Notes: generated by a model not told the origin, from the letters alone. Positions 43,258 through 52,783 are shown, counted from the first letter of the stretch. The stretch: DNA of 64,000 nucleotides from an uncultured Alphaproteobacteria bacterium (GCA_903909375.1 CAIVVM010000041.1:1-64000); one strand, 5' to 3'. A program made the numbers and translations.

Positions 43258-43718
43258 TGGCCAGCTACCGCGCCACCATCGACTGGTCGCTGGAAGACGG
43301 CGCAGACTTTGCAAAGGGTCGCTACAGCCGCGCCCACACGGTCACCTTCCAGCAGCACGTGATGCCCGCCACAGCGTCCGCCCACGTGGTCGGCAAATGG
43401 GCGGCGCCGGGCGCGGTCGACCCGGAAGAAATGTTCGTGGCGGCCCTCAGCAACTGCCACATGCTCACCTTCCTGCATGTGGCCCGGCTGAAGGGCTTCG
43501 TCATCACCCGTTACCGGGACGAAGCCGTGGGCGTAATGGAACGGACACCCGAGGGTCGCATGGCGGTGACCCGCGTCACCCTGCATCCGGCGATCACCTA
43601 TGCGGGCCCGCGCCCCACGGATGCCGAGCGCGATGCGATGCACCACGAGGCCCACGAGGAATGCTTCATCGCCAATTCGGTGAAGACCGAGGTGTTGGTG
43701 GAAGAGGTCGGGGATTAG
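43257..43718 (+). CDS. OsmC family peroxide-resistance protein
   Basis: A 153-residue thiol-dependent peroxidase-type protein of the OsmC/Ohr superfamily. Both expected Cys are present: one in SNCHMLTFLHVARLKGF (about residue 64) and one in EECFIANSVKTEV near the C-terminus. The ATG overlaps the acyl-CoA dehydrogenase stop (TGATG), so translation is coupled. A flavin dehydrogenase beside a peroxidase suggests handling of peroxide made during acyl-CoA oxidation, which is an inference. It converges with vsr, with the two stops overlapping by 4 nt. Confidence 0.9.
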   Translation: MASYRATIDWSLEDGADFAKGRYSRAHTVTFQQHVMPATASAHVVGKWAAPGAVDPEEMFVAALSNCHMLTFLHVARLKGFVITRYRDEAVGVMERTPEGRMAVTRVTLHPAITYAGPRPTDAERDAMHHEAHEECFIANSVKTEVLVEEVGD

Positions 43719-44149
43719 GGCTCCGGGGACGAAGGCCTGAGAAGTGCGTTCAAGCGCCCTTCCAGTCCAACTCCATCCCGTAACTCGCACTCCCAAAGGG
43801 TCGCCGTTCGCCAGTCAAGAGCCCTCAGCTCATTTTGGTTTCGGTTATCCCGAGCCCGGTTCCGCGCCACCTTGGCCACCCAGTAGTCGAGGTTCTGCTT
43901 CGGCACGCGAGACCCCCGCGCGCAGTCGTGCCCATGCCAGAAGCAGCCGTGAACAAAGATCGCCAGCCGGCGCGCAGGCATGACGATGTCCGGGCAGCCA
44001 GGCAGGTCCTTGCGGTGAAGACGGTAGCGTACGCCCAATCGCGTCAGGGCCTTCCGCACGATCATCTCCGGGGCGGTGTCTTTGCCTCTCACGCGCCGCA
44101 TGACCGCCGAGCGTTTCTCGGCAGAGTAGACGTCGGTGGTTTCGCTCAC
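43715..44149 (-). CDS. vsr: Very short patch repair endonuclease
   Basis: Vsr nicks beside T:G mismatches that arise when 5-methylcytosine deaminates, starting repair back to C:G. The 144-residue protein shows all hallmarks: [20 protein letters not shown], the catalytic Asp in [13 protein letters not shown], the [12 protein letters not shown] zinc-binding and active-site region, and [16 protein letters not shown]. The ATG overlaps the cysK stop by 4 nt (ATGA), so it is translationally coupled to cysK. A C5 cytosine methyltransferase gene lies just beyond cysK on the same strand, which is the expected functional partner. Confidence 0.95.
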   Translation of the reverse strand: MSETTDVYSAEKRSAVMRRVRGKDTAPEMIVRKALTRLGVRYRLHRKDLPGCPDIVMPARRLAIFVHGCFWHGHDCARGSRVPKQNLDYWVAKVARNRARDNRNQNELRALDWRTATLWECELRDGVGLEGRLNALLRPSSPEP

Positions 44150-45132
44150 AGCCCGTCGAACAGCGCGGTCGAGACGTAGCGCTCGGCGAAGCTGGGGATG
44201 ATCGCCACGATCAGCTTTCCCTCCATCTCTGGGCGGCTGGCGATCTCGAAGGCGGCGGTGATAGCCGCTCCGGATGAGATGCCGCCGGGAATGCCTTCCT
44301 CGCGCGCCATCCGCCGCGCCATGGCGAAACTGTCGTCGTTGGAGACCTGGACGATATCGTCGATGATGCCGCGGTCCAGGATGCCGGGCACGAACCCGGC
44401 GCCAATGCCCTGGATCTTGTGCGGCGCGGGCGAGCCGCCGGACAGGACGGGTGACGCTGAAGGTTCAACTGCAACCATGCGGATCGAGGGTTTGCGCGCC
44501 TTCAGCACCTGGCCCACGCCCGTGATGGTTCCGCCTGTCCCGACGCCGGAGATCACGGCGTCCACCTTCCCGTCTGTATCGTTCCATATTTCCTCGGCGG
44601 TCGAGACCCGGTGTATCAACGGGTTGGCGCCGTTCTCGAACTGCTGCGGCATCACCGCGCCTGGCGTGGCCTCGACGATCTCCCGAGCCCGGGCCACGGC
44701 GCCGGACATGCCTTTCTCCGCCGGGGTCAGCTCCAGCTGGGCGCCCAGGATCAACAGCATCTTGCGCCGTTCCATCGACATGCTTTCGGGCATCACCAGG
44801 GTGCACTTGTAGCCCTTGGCGGCGCAAACGAAAGCTAGCGCGATACCGGTGTTGCCCGAGGTGGGTTCCACCACCCGCCCGCCGGGCTTGAGCAGGCCCA
44901 AAGCCTCCAGGCTCTCGACCATCGACACCCCGATTCGGTCTTTCACCGAGGCCAGCGGGTTGAAAAACTCCAGCTTGGCGACCACCTCGCCCCTGGGCTT
45001 CAGCGCCGCCGTCAGATGTGGCAGTCGGACCAGCGGCGTGTCCCCGATCAGGTCTAGTACCGAGTCGTAGATCCTGCCTCGCCCGGTGCGACGATAGCGG
45101 GCGGCGTCGTAAGCGGGAGCGGCGGTGGTCAT
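44146..45132 (-). CDS. cysK: Cysteine synthase A (O-acetylserine sulfhydrylase)
   Basis: Makes L-cysteine from O-acetylserine and sulfide with PLP. The 328-residue protein has the Schiff-base Lys64 in [11 protein letters not shown], the [12 protein letters not shown] substrate loop, [13 protein letters not shown] phosphate loop and [13 protein letters not shown] near the C-terminus. It is slightly longer at the N-terminus than E. coli CysK ([20 protein letters not shown], landmarks MTTAAPAYD). It lies between the DNA methyltransferase gene (92 nt away) and vsr (4-nt overlap). CysK moonlights in some bacteria as a partner of CdiA toxins or CymR; no such gene is seen here. Confidence 0.94.
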   Translation of the reverse strand: MTTAAPAYDAARYRRTGRGRIYDSVLDLIGDTPLVRLPHLTAALKPRGEVVAKLEFFNPLASVKDRIGVSMVESLEALGLLKPGGRVVEPTSGNTGIALAFVCAAKGYKCTLVMPESMSMERRKMLLILGAQLELTPAEKGMSGAVARAREIVEATPGAVMPQQFENGANPLIHRVSTAEEIWNDTDGKVDAVISGVGTGGTITGVGQVLKARKPSIRMVAVEPSASPVLSGGSPAPHKIQGIGAGFVPGILDRGIIDDIVQVSNDDSFAMARRMAREEGIPGGISSGAAITAAFEIASRPEMEGKLIVAIIPSFAERYVSTALFDGL

Positions 45133-45224
45133 GGCTGTCGGTTCTCGTTGCGATCGGCGATGGACGCAAACCTAAGCCTTCCGGCGCGGATTGGAAGCGG
45201 CCAGGGCCGGGGTCCGGTTCAGAT

Positions 45225-46382
45225 TTACTCTGCCGCCATGGCGGATGACACGGCCAGCAACGGCTCGAGCAGCTCTTGAGCCAACCAGCGCACCACGGGA
45301 ACCGCAACGCCGTCGCCCGCCACATGCAACGCACCGGTCGCGGTCGCGGGCAGTCGATAGCTGTCGGGAAGACCCATCAGCCGGGCCGCCTCACGAGGCG
45401 TCAGCAGCCGACTACGAATCTGATCCGGCTCCACCACCAGGATCGCCTGCCGGGAGGAGCCCCCGCGCGGCGTTCTCAGACAGCCGGCCAATCCATCGAA
45501 GCGAACTTCTGCGCGCTGGATCGGCAAGCCGTTTTCGATCCGTGTCCGACGGAAAACCGCCCCGACCCTGGGGGCGGAAAGGGTGTCGATCCGGGTGCGA
45601 TGCAGGGGGTTCATGAGCGATAGGAGCCGCGCGGTCTGATCGACCGTATGCCACGCGACCGCTACATCAGGCTCCAGCAAGGCGGCAAGCTCGGTGTTGC
45701 GCCGGGGCGGCGCCGACAACCCCCACCACATCCAGTGACGGGCCAACGCGGTCGATAGCCGGGCGTGCGCCGCCCTGACGGCTCGCGTGTGAAACGGGCT
45801 GTCGCCGATCAACCCTGGGGCCGCATCTCTCGTCGCGATCACGAACACCCGCGGTCGCGACTGAGGGAGCAGAACGGCGGCGTCGATCTCCAGCGCTCCG
45901 AAACGATAGCCCCGACCGGCCAGCGCCGCGCCCAGCGCCTCAAAGTCTGCACCGTCGTTGGAGGTGAGCAAGCCAGACACGTTTTCGATGACCAGTAGTC
46001 GGGGCGCACGGCCACCCTCGTCCAGCGCTTCCATCAGCCGCCAGAATCCGAAGAAGGCCGAGGACCTTCCCCCGGCCAGCCCGGCGCGCCCGCCCGCGAG
46101 GCTGAAGTCCTGACAGGGACTTGAAGCCCAGGCGAGATCGGTGCGACCGGGCAGGTCTTCCGTCGATAGCGCCCAAACATCGCCCTCGTGAAAATGGGTG
46201 GCTGAGTCCGGAAAGTTGGCGCGGTAGGTGGCAGACTTCACCGGGTCAAAGTCGTTGGCGAAGGCGCACTGCCAGCGCTCGCCGAGACCGAGCCGCGCCA
46301 TTCCGCCGCCAGCGAAGAACTCATAGAAGGTGAAAGGGCGCGTCACAGCGGTGGAGGGTAGCGTGATTTGCGGCAGGATCAC
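45225..46382 (-). CDS. dcm: DNA (cytosine-5)-methyltransferase
   Basis: A 385-residue C5 methyltransferase with ordered motifs: I (FYEFFAGGGMARLGLG, SAM binding), IV (SSPCQDFSLAGG, catalytic Cys), VI (LVIENVSGLL), VIII (LLPQSRPRVFVIATR) and IX-X (LLTPREAARLMGLPDSY, GDGVAVPVVRWLAQ). The target-recognition region between VIII and IX is short, and the recognition sequence cannot be read from it. No restriction endonuclease gene is adjacent, so it is an orphan or repair-coupled enzyme; vsr two genes on supports that. GTG at 46382 is taken, with GTG at 46346 as an alternative. The start lies only 4 nt from a divergent lipoprotein gene. Confidence 0.92.
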   Translation of the reverse strand: MILPQITLPSTAVTRPFTFYEFFAGGGMARLGLGERWQCAFANDFDPVKSATYRANFPDSATHFHEGDVWALSTEDLPGRTDLAWASSPCQDFSLAGGRAGLAGGRSSAFFGFWRLMEALDEGGRAPRLLVIENVSGLLTSNDGADFEALGAALAGRGYRFGALEIDAAVLLPQSRPRVFVIATRDAAPGLIGDSPFHTRAVRAAHARLSTALARHWMWWGLSAPPRRNTELAALLEPDVAVAWHTVDQTARLLSLMNPLHRTRIDTLSAPRVGAVFRRTRIENGLPIQRAEVRFDGLAGCLRTPRGGSSRQAILVVEPDQIRSRLLTPREAARLMGLPDSYRLPATATGALHVAGDGVAVPVVRWLAQELLEPLLAVSSAMAAE

Positions 46383-46386
46383 GCGG

Positions 46387-46854
46387 ATGAAACGCAGCCT
46401 CGCAATCCTGGCCCTGTTGGCCCTGACAGCGTGTCAACCGCAGGACCCTACCGGCGCCCCGGCGCCGCCGCCCGCGGATGCACCAGTCGCCGCAAGGCCC
46501 CCTGTGATGGTGTCGGACTTCAGCCAGCCGATGACGGCGGTAGGCACGGAACCATTCTGGTCCGTTAAGGTGGAAGGAACCCGGTTCACCCTGAGCCGCC
46601 CGGGTGAACGAGACATGGTCGCCGAGGCGCCAGGGGCCGCGATCAAGCCCGGTCAGGCCCAATGGTTCGCCAGGGCCGCCGATGGCCGCACCCTGGCGGT
46701 GACGTTCTACGTCAGCGCCTGCTCGGATGGGATGAGCGAGCGCGCCTATCCCATGACCGCCGAGGTCACTCTTGACGGGTCTGCGGCGATGTATGGGTGC
46801 GTAATCAAGTCTGCCGAGATGGCGCCTGAACGCGGGTCTACGGCAGGTCCATGA
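46387..46854 (+). CDS. Predicted lipoprotein, COG3650-like
   Basis: A 155-residue lipoprotein with signal MKRSLAILALLALTAC (Cys16 expected to be acylated), a Pro/Ala-rich linker, and a globular domain with VGTEPFWSVKVEGTRFTLS and LAVTFYVSACSDGMSERAYPM (landmarks TEPFWSVKV and CSDGMSE). This pattern matches the uncharacterised COG3650 group of membrane-anchored proteins (from memory). Two further Cys may form a disulfide. It is divergent from the methyltransferase gene with starts 4 nt apart, so each promoter must lie inside the other's coding region. Function unknown. Confidence 0.75.
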   Translation: MKRSLAILALLALTACQPQDPTGAPAPPPADAPVAARPPVMVSDFSQPMTAVGTEPFWSVKVEGTRFTLSRPGERDMVAEAPGAAIKPGQAQWFARAADGRTLAVTFYVSACSDGMSERAYPMTAEVTLDGSAAMYGCVIKSAEMAPERGSTAGP

Positions 46855-47122
46855 AGCTTGGGCCGCCGAAGGTCCGGCCGACTTCCAGGATCGTCAGGTC
46901 GAACGCAAAGTTGCCATCGCTGATCTCGGTCAGTCCGTAGAGGCCTGCCAAGCTGGCAGGGTCGATGGCGAGGTCGGCCGGCGAGGCGGTTTGATCTCCG
47001 AAGTCAGCGAGGGGCGACGTGGAGGCCAGGCTGCTGTCGTCGCCCATACAGCTGGTGTAATCCGCAAGCAGGGCGGTCAACTCGTCGTTGATGCTGACGG
47101 AGATTTTGAGCATCGCGAACAT
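46838..47122 (-). CDS. Hypothetical acidic protein
   Basis: A 94-residue open frame starting at ATG with an AGGA-like ribosome-binding site 8 nt upstream. The product is acidic, rich in Asp, Ser and Leu (ISVSINDELTALLADYTS, LADFGDQTASPADLAIDP), with no signal peptide or membrane helix. It overlaps the end of the convergent lipoprotein gene by 17 nt. I do not recognise it. Composition is protein-like, but length is short and no conserved domain is visible, so it could be spurious. Confidence 0.42.
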   Translation of the reverse strand: MFAMLKISVSINDELTALLADYTSCMGDDSSLASTSPLADFGDQTASPADLAIDPASLAGLYGLTEISDGNFAFDLTILEVGRTFGGPSFMDLP

Positions 47123-47326
47123 GAGTGCGTCCTGCGGGTTGGCGCGTATTCGATGCGTCGCAGAAGGACCTCGCGGCGGTAAAGATCGCGGGAAGCGATA
47201 GCGTTAACTTCAGGCCTCGATCCGGTAACCTTGGCCGAAGATCTCGGCCTGACCCTTGACCTACCCCGGTGAATGCGCGGCAAATGTCGCTCAGGCCGAC
47301 CACACGCGCGGTCCAGGAGAAACGCC

Positions 47327-49069
47327 ATGGATAAGGTATTCGACCTCGTGGTGAGGGGCGGGACCGTTGTTGACGGCACAGGGGCGCCAACCTTCGAGGC
47401 TGATGTCGGCGTCCGTGACGGACGGATCGTCGCCGTCGGCAAGATTATCGGAACAGGCGCAGAGGAGATCGACGCGCGGGGCAAGATCGTGACCCCTGGG
47501 TTTGTCGATATCCACACCCACTATGATGGCCAGGCCACCTGGGACGAACGGATGCAGCCCTCGTCATGGCACGGGGTCACGAGCGTGGTGATGGGAAACT
47601 GCGGCGTAGGCTTCGCACCCTGCAGACCCGACGACCACGACCGGCTGATCCAGCTGATGGAGGGGGTCGAGGACATTCCGTTCCCGGTGTTGGCCGAGGG
47701 CTTGCCGTGGAACTGGGAAAGCTATCCCGAGTATCTGGACGCGCTGGCGCCCCGACGGTTCGACGTGGATATCGCCAGCCAGCTACCGCACGCCGCGCTT
47801 CGGGTGTTTGTCATGGGCGAGCGTGGTGTGAACCGGGAGCCCGCGACCGAAGCGGACATTCACGCGATGGCGGCGCTCGCCAGGCGCGCGATGGAGGCCG
47901 GCGCTATCGGCTTCGGCACTTCGCGAACGCTCAATCACCGGTCTTCGGACGGCTCGCCGATCGCCACGCTCACCGCCGGTGAGGACGAGCTGACCGGGAT
48001 CGCCATGGGAATGGCGGCTGCAGGCAAGGGCGTGCTGCAGGTGGTCTCCGACTTCAACGATCCGGTCGAGGAGTTCGCCATGCTGCGGCGGATTGTGGCC
48101 AGGTCCGGGCGGCCGTTGTCGTTCTCCCTGCTTCAGAGCCCGCGGGAGCCGGAACAGTGGCGCTACATGCTGGAGCAGATGACTGAGGCCAAGGCCGCCG
48201 GCCTGCAGATCCGTGCCCAGGTCGCGACCCGGCCTGTGGGCGTGCTCTTCGGCCTGGAACTGACGGTGAACCCGTTCTCGAGCCATCCTGGCTATCGCGA
48301 GATCAAAGCCCTGTCGCTGGCCGAGCGCGTTGCGGCGTTAAGCGATCCCGTGTTCCGCGCCCGTTTGCTGGCTGAGGAAGCCGAGAACGCCCGGGCGCCT
48401 GGTCTGTCGCCGGCGCGGGCCTGGGACCGGATCTATCTGATGGGCGGCGACAATCCGGACTACGAACCCACGCCAGATCATTCCATTGCCGCCATCGCGG
48501 CCGGACGGGGCGTCGATCCCTATGCGTTGGCGCTGGATCATATGCTTACCGATCACGGCCGCGGCATGCTCTATCTACCGCTGCTGAACTACGCCCAGAA
48601 CTCGCTGGATCCGGCCTATCAGATGCTTCAGCACGACTGTGTCGTGCCCGGCCTCTCTGACGGCGGCGCCCACGTGGGCATGATTTGCGACGGCAGTTTC
48701 CCGACCTCCAATCTGATTCACTGGACCCGCGACCGTACCCGAGGGCCGAAACTCAGCCTCGAACACATGATCAAGGGCCAGTGCCGCGACACAGCCGAGA
48801 CCGTAGGCCTCTACGATCGAGGCCTGATCCAGCCTGGCTACCGCGCCGATCTCAACGTCATCGACTACGACAACCTCACGCTCAAATCTCCCAGCGTAGC
48901 CTATGACCTGCCGACCGGTGGCCGCCGGCTGATCCAGAGAGCCAACGGGTACACCGCCACCATTGTCGCGGGGCAGGTGACCTACAGGGATGGAACGCCA
49001 ACCGACGCTCTGCCTGGCCGACTCCTGCGGGGCGGTCAGTCGACGCCGGCCGCCATGGCCGCAGAGTAG
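47327..49069 (+). CDS. N-acyl-D-amino-acid deacylase/D-aminoacylase-like amidohydrolase
   Basis: A 580-residue metallo-amidohydrolase. The N-terminal beta sandwich ([28 protein letters not shown], landmarks VVDGTGAP) leads into a TIM barrel with metal ligands His63 and His65 in [13 protein letters not shown], the [10 protein letters not shown] loop, [12 protein letters not shown] and the catalytic Asp in DGGAHVG. It matches the D-aminoacylase group that hydrolyses N-acyl-D-amino acids; some relatives act on other amides, so substrate is open. AGGAG precedes the ATG. It is first of a tight three-gene operon with a dioxygenase and a crotonase-type enzyme. Confidence 0.88.
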   Translation: MDKVFDLVVRGGTVVDGTGAPTFEADVGVRDGRIVAVGKIIGTGAEEIDARGKIVTPGFVDIHTHYDGQATWDERMQPSSWHGVTSVVMGNCGVGFAPCRPDDHDRLIQLMEGVEDIPFPVLAEGLPWNWESYPEYLDALAPRRFDVDIASQLPHAALRVFVMGERGVNREPATEADIHAMAALARRAMEAGAIGFGTSRTLNHRSSDGSPIATLTAGEDELTGIAMGMAAAGKGVLQVVSDFNDPVEEFAMLRRIVARSGRPLSFSLLQSPREPEQWRYMLEQMTEAKAAGLQIRAQVATRPVGVLFGLELTVNPFSSHPGYREIKALSLAERVAALSDPVFRARLLAEEAENARAPGLSPARAWDRIYLMGGDNPDYEPTPDHSIAAIAAGRGVDPYALALDHMLTDHGRGMLYLPLLNYAQNSLDPAYQMLQHDCVVPGLSDGGAHVGMICDGSFPTSNLIHWTRDRTRGPKLSLEHMIKGQCRDTAETVGLYDRGLIQPGYRADLNVIDYDNLTLKSPSVAYDLPTGGRRLIQRANGYTATIVAGQVTYRDGTPTDALPGRLLRGGQSTPAAMAAE

Positions 49070-49080
49070 GGAGCCCTGCA

Positions 49081-50124
49081 ATGAGCGCTGTCACGCCCGA
49101 CTTCACGCCGCAGGTTCTGGAAACCGCCTGCGAATGGGCCGCGGCCCAGGTCTCCGATCCGGCAAAATGGACTGAAACGCTGTCGGCTGCCGAGGTCGAG
49201 GAACTGACCGCCGCGGTGGCTCACGCCCAGGCGGCCTCGGATAACTTTCTGGCGATCGGGAAAGTCGATTTCCCTCTGCCGACGCTCGGCCCGCGCCTGA
49301 ATGCCATCGAGAAGGAACTGATCGACGGACGTGGCTTCGTTCGCATTCGCGGCCTGCCCCGCGATCGCTGGACCAATGATCAGATGAGCCTGGCCTACTG
49401 GGGTATCGGTGCGCACCTGGGCAAACCCTGGCCACAAAACGCCAAGGGCCACGTGCTCGGCGACGTCACCGACCATGGCAAGGCGCCAAACGATCCAACC
49501 TCGCGTGGCAATGAGGTGGGCCTCGTGGGCCTCGACTTCCACTGCGACGGTTCAGACCTGGTCGGCCTGATGTGCCTGCAGACGGGCGTTTCGGGCGGAC
49601 TGTCGGCGGTCTGCAACTCGGTCGCCTTGCACAACCGGCTGGTCAGAGAACGCCCCGACCTTGCTGCTGAGCTCTACAAGCCCCAGCCCTTCGACTATCG
49701 AGGTGAACAGGCGCCCGGGAAACCCGGCTGGTATCTGATGCCCGTGTTCACCCGTCACGGCGACCGGCTTTTCATCCGGTTGATCCGCCCCTACATCCTG
49801 GCGTCGCAACGCCACGCCGATGCCCCGCGGCTGACGGACAAGGCCCGCGAGGCGCTCACCTGGATGCAGGACATGGCCGAAGGCGGCGCCTATTCGGTGA
49901 TGATGGATTTCCAGCCCGGCGACATGCAGTTCATCAACAACTACCATGTACTTCATGGGCGGACGTCCTATGAGGATGACCGTGCCGCCGGCAAGATCCG
50001 GCACCTGAAGCGCCTGTGGCTCGAGACCGAAGTTCTGGCGGAGCGACCGCCCCAGTTCGTGAACCGCATGGGAAGCCACTGGGCCAGGACCCTCACCGTT
50101 AGCCGAATGGACGCAGGCAAATGA
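49081..50124 (+). CDS. TauD/TfdA family Fe(II)/2-oxoglutarate-dependent dioxygenase
   Basis: A 347-residue oxygenase. The facial triad is visible as His154 and Asp156 in DFHCDGSD and His292 in NYHVLHGRTSYED; an Arg in GKIRHLKRLWLE would bind 2-oxoglutarate. Members hydroxylate sulfonates, phenoxyacetates, carnitine-like or other carboxylates. The 11-nt spacing from the amidohydrolase and the 4-nt overlap with the next gene show co-translation. The acyl or amino product of the amidohydrolase may be its substrate, an inference. Confidence 0.87.
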   Translation: MSAVTPDFTPQVLETACEWAAAQVSDPAKWTETLSAAEVEELTAAVAHAQAASDNFLAIGKVDFPLPTLGPRLNAIEKELIDGRGFVRIRGLPRDRWTNDQMSLAYWGIGAHLGKPWPQNAKGHVLGDVTDHGKAPNDPTSRGNEVGLVGLDFHCDGSDLVGLMCLQTGVSGGLSAVCNSVALHNRLVRERPDLAAELYKPQPFDYRGEQAPGKPGWYLMPVFTRHGDRLFIRLIRPYILASQRHADAPRLTDKAREALTWMQDMAEGGAYSVMMDFQPGDMQFINNYHVLHGRTSYEDDRAAGKIRHLKRLWLETEVLAERPPQFVNRMGSHWARTLTVSRMDAGK

Positions 50125-50876
50125 CAGATCTCGTTTTGCGCCACGATCGCGATGGCGCCGTCACCCTGACACTCAATCGCCCGGACAAGCTTAACGCGCT
50201 GAATGTCGAGGTGTTCGTCGAGCTGGACGCCCATGTGAAGCAGCTGGCGGAAGAGACTGATACCGTCGGCCTGGTGATCCTGCGAGGCGCGGGGCGCTGC
50301 TTCTCGGCCGGGCACGACCTGGGCGATATCTCGGTCGGTGAGAAGCTGCCTGAACCCTACTATCAGTCCAAGGTGATCGAGCGGCTGGCCAACCTGCCGC
50401 AGCCGGTGATCTCGGCGGTTCACGGGCACTGCTACACGGGGGCGCTGGAACTCGCTCTAGTCGGCGACATCATCTTCGCCGCCGAGGGCGCCAAGTTCGC
50501 CGACACCCACGCCAAGTGGGCGCTCACGCCGGTCTGGGGTCTCAGTCAGCGTCTGCCACGGCGCGTGGGAACCTATCGGGCGCGCGAACTGATGCTGACC
50601 TGTCGCACGGTGGGCGGGGTGGAGGCCGAGCGGATCGGCCTTGCCGATATCTGTGTGCCGGACGCTGACTTCGATGTCCGGCTGGATGCGCTGGCGGCCC
50701 AGATCCTCGCCAACTCCTGGTTCAGCCACAGGGCCAACAAGGCGCTGCTGGTGGAAACGGACGGCCTGCCGATAGATGCTGGTCTCGCCCACGAGACCTT
50801 CCGGGGCCGGGGCCGCGGTCCCGACATGCAGGCCCGCATCGCCGGGTTCCAGAACAAGACGGTGAAGCAGGGGTAG
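50121..50876 (+). CDS. Enoyl-CoA hydratase/isomerase family protein
   Basis: A 251-residue crotonase-fold protein: NRPDKLNALNVEVFVELD at the N-terminus, the first oxyanion-hole segment RGAGRCFSAGHDLGDI (about residues 55-70) and the second with HGHCYTGALELALVGD. It then shows FADTHAKWALTPVWGLSQRLPR. A classical catalytic Glu pair is only partly matched, so hydratase, isomerase or hydrolase activity cannot be settled. Its ATG overlaps the dioxygenase stop (ATGA). It closes the three-gene operon and is 50 nt from recQ. Confidence 0.9.
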   Translation: MTDLVLRHDRDGAVTLTLNRPDKLNALNVEVFVELDAHVKQLAEETDTVGLVILRGAGRCFSAGHDLGDISVGEKLPEPYYQSKVIERLANLPQPVISAVHGHCYTGALELALVGDIIFAAEGAKFADTHAKWALTPVWGLSQRLPRRVGTYRARELMLTCRTVGGVEAERIGLADICVPDADFDVRLDALAAQILANSWFSHRANKALLVETDGLPIDAGLAHETFRGRGRGPDMQARIAGFQNKTVKQG

Positions 50877-50926
50877 AGGCTTCGCTAGCGGTGGCGCGCG
50901 GGCGCGGTTCTCTCCATAACCAGCGC

Positions 50927-52783
50927 ATGTCTTTCGCTGTCGCCGAAGCTGAGCTCTCACCGCTGGACGCCGCCCGCGAGGTTCTTCGCCGGACATTCGG
51001 GCATGCCGAGTTCCGGGGGCTGCAAGCCGATGTGATCGCCGAGGTGCTGGCGGGGCGGAATGCCTTGGCGGTGCTGCCCACCGGCGGGGGCAAGAGCCTC
51101 TGCTACCAGATCCCCAGCCTGATCCGCCCCGGCCTAGGCCTGGTGGTCTCACCGCTGATCGCGCTGATGACCGACCAGGTCGCCGCCCTGGTACAGTCGG
51201 GCGTGGCCGCTGCGCGGCTGGATTCCAACATCGAACCCGAGGAGAAGGTCGAGACCTGGCGGCGGATCGACGCTGGCGAACTGGACATCCTTTACATCTC
51301 GCCCGAGGGGCTGATGCAGCCGTGGATGCAGGACCGGCTGAGCCGCATCCCGCTCTCGCTGATCGCCATCGATGAGGCCCACTGCGTCAGCCAGTGGGGC
51401 CATGACTTCCGGCCTGAATACCGGATGCTCGGGCGACTGGCCGATCTGTTCCCGGGCGTGCCGCGCCTGGCTGTGACCGCTACCGCTGACGCGCGGACAC
51501 GCGAGGACATCCGTGCCGAACTGCGTCTGGAGAACGACGCCGAGTTCGTCGCCAGCTTTGCGCGGCCCGAACTGATCCTGTCGGCGGAGCGCAAGCGCGG
51601 GGCCGACAAGCGCGTGGTGGAACTGGTCACCGCTCGTCCGGGCCGTTCCGGCGTGGTCTATGCCGGCTCACGCGACAAGACCGAGAAGCTGGCCGAGTTG
51701 TTGCGGGCGGCGGGCGTGCCCGCCCTCGCCTATCATGCCGGCCTCGATAGGCGCCTCCGAGAGACCCGGCTGACCGAATTCCTGGAGGCCGATGCGGCCG
51801 TGATGGTGGCGACCATCGCCTTCGGCATGGGGGTGGACAAGCCCGATGTCCGCTACGTGATCCACGCCGACCCGCCAGGGTCCATCGAGGCCTATTGGCA
51901 GGAGATAGGCCGCGCGGGCCGCGACGGCGAGCCCGCCGAAGGCATCACCCTCTATGGCGCTGCCGACATGGCCTGGGCGTTGCGCCGCATCGCCGAGCGC
52001 GAGATGGATGATGCGGTCAAACAGGTGCAGGTGCGCAAGGTGCGCCAGCTCTACACCTTGCTGGACGGCGCCGGCTGTCGCGCGGCCACGGTGCGGCGCT
52101 ATTTCGGCGAGGAGGGCGTGGAGGTCTGCGGCCAATGCGACCTCTGCACGGGATCGGTCGAGACCATCGACGCTACCCTTGCAGCCCAGAAGGCCCTGTC
52201 AGCAGCGGCCCGGCTGGGTGGTCGCTATGGGCGGGGTCGGCTGGTTGACCACCTGCTTGGCAAGACCAAGGACGTCAGCGAGCAGGAATCCTCACTCTCC
52301 ACCTGGGGCATCGGGCAGGAACTTTCCACCAGCCAGTGGCGCGATCTGTGCGAGCAGTTGCTGTTCGAAGGCTTGCTGCGGGAGGATCCCAACGATGGCC
52401 GCCCCCTGGTCGGCGTGGGCGATGCCGAGGCCGTCCGCGCTGTTTTCCGGGGCGATCAACGGGTCATGATGCGCAAGCATCCCGACGGCGCCGAGGATGG
52501 CCCGCGCGCGCCTCGCAAGGGCAAACGCGCACGCACAGCCGCCGCCGCCCTGTCGCCTGCGGACCAGCCGCTGTTCGAAGCCCTGCGCGCCTGGCGCACC
52601 GCCCAGGCCAAGACCCAGCACGTGCCGCCCTATGTGATTTTCAGCGACCGCACCCTGACCGAGATCGCCACCGCCAGGCCCACCAGCCGCGCTGCGCTCG
52701 AACGCGTCAACGGTGTCGGCGAGGCCAAGCTGGCGCACTACGGCCAGGCGGTGCTGGAGCTGGTAGGTGGGTTCGAGGGCTAG
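50927..52783 (+). CDS. recQ: ATP-dependent DNA helicase RecQ
   Basis: A 618-residue 3'-5' helicase for recombination and fork repair. Domains in order: Walker A PTGGGKS (51-57), DEAH box (149-152) in IDEAHCVSQWGHDFRPEY, motif VI QEIGRAGRDGEP, a zinc site with four Cys (CRAAT, VCGQCDLC), a winged-helix RQC domain (LGGRYGRGRLVDHLLG), and a C-terminal HRDC domain (FEALRAWRTAQA to LERVNGVGEAKLAHYG). The ATG at 50927 gives MSFAVAEAELSPL; a GTG 36 nt upstream is possible. No upstream ribosome-binding site is strong. A family-B repeat lies 42 nt after the stop. Confidence 0.96.
   Translation: MSFAVAEAELSPLDAAREVLRRTFGHAEFRGLQADVIAEVLAGRNALAVLPTGGGKSLCYQIPSLIRPGLGLVVSPLIALMTDQVAALVQSGVAAARLDSNIEPEEKVETWRRIDAGELDILYISPEGLMQPWMQDRLSRIPLSLIAIDEAHCVSQWGHDFRPEYRMLGRLADLFPGVPRLAVTATADARTREDIRAELRLENDAEFVASFARPELILSAERKRGADKRVVELVTARPGRSGVVYAGSRDKTEKLAELLRAAGVPALAYHAGLDRRLRETRLTEFLEADAAVMVATIAFGMGVDKPDVRYVIHADPPGSIEAYWQEIGRAGRDGEPAEGITLYGAADMAWALRRIAEREMDDAVKQVQVRKVRQLYTLLDGAGCRAATVRRYFGEEGVEVCGQCDLCTGSVETIDATLAAQKALSAAARLGGRYGRGRLVDHLLGKTKDVSEQESSLSTWGIGQELSTSQWRDLCEQLLFEGLLREDPNDGRPLVGVGDAEAVRAVFRGDQRVMMRKHPDGAEDGPRAPRKGKRARTAAAALSPADQPLFEALRAWRTAQAKTQHVPPYVIFSDRTLTEIATARPTSRAALERVNGVGEAKLAHYGQAVLELVGGFEG

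Noticed and set aside
43715-46382. Complete restriction-modification system
   Set aside because: A methyltransferase and Vsr are present but no restriction endonuclease gene lies nearby.
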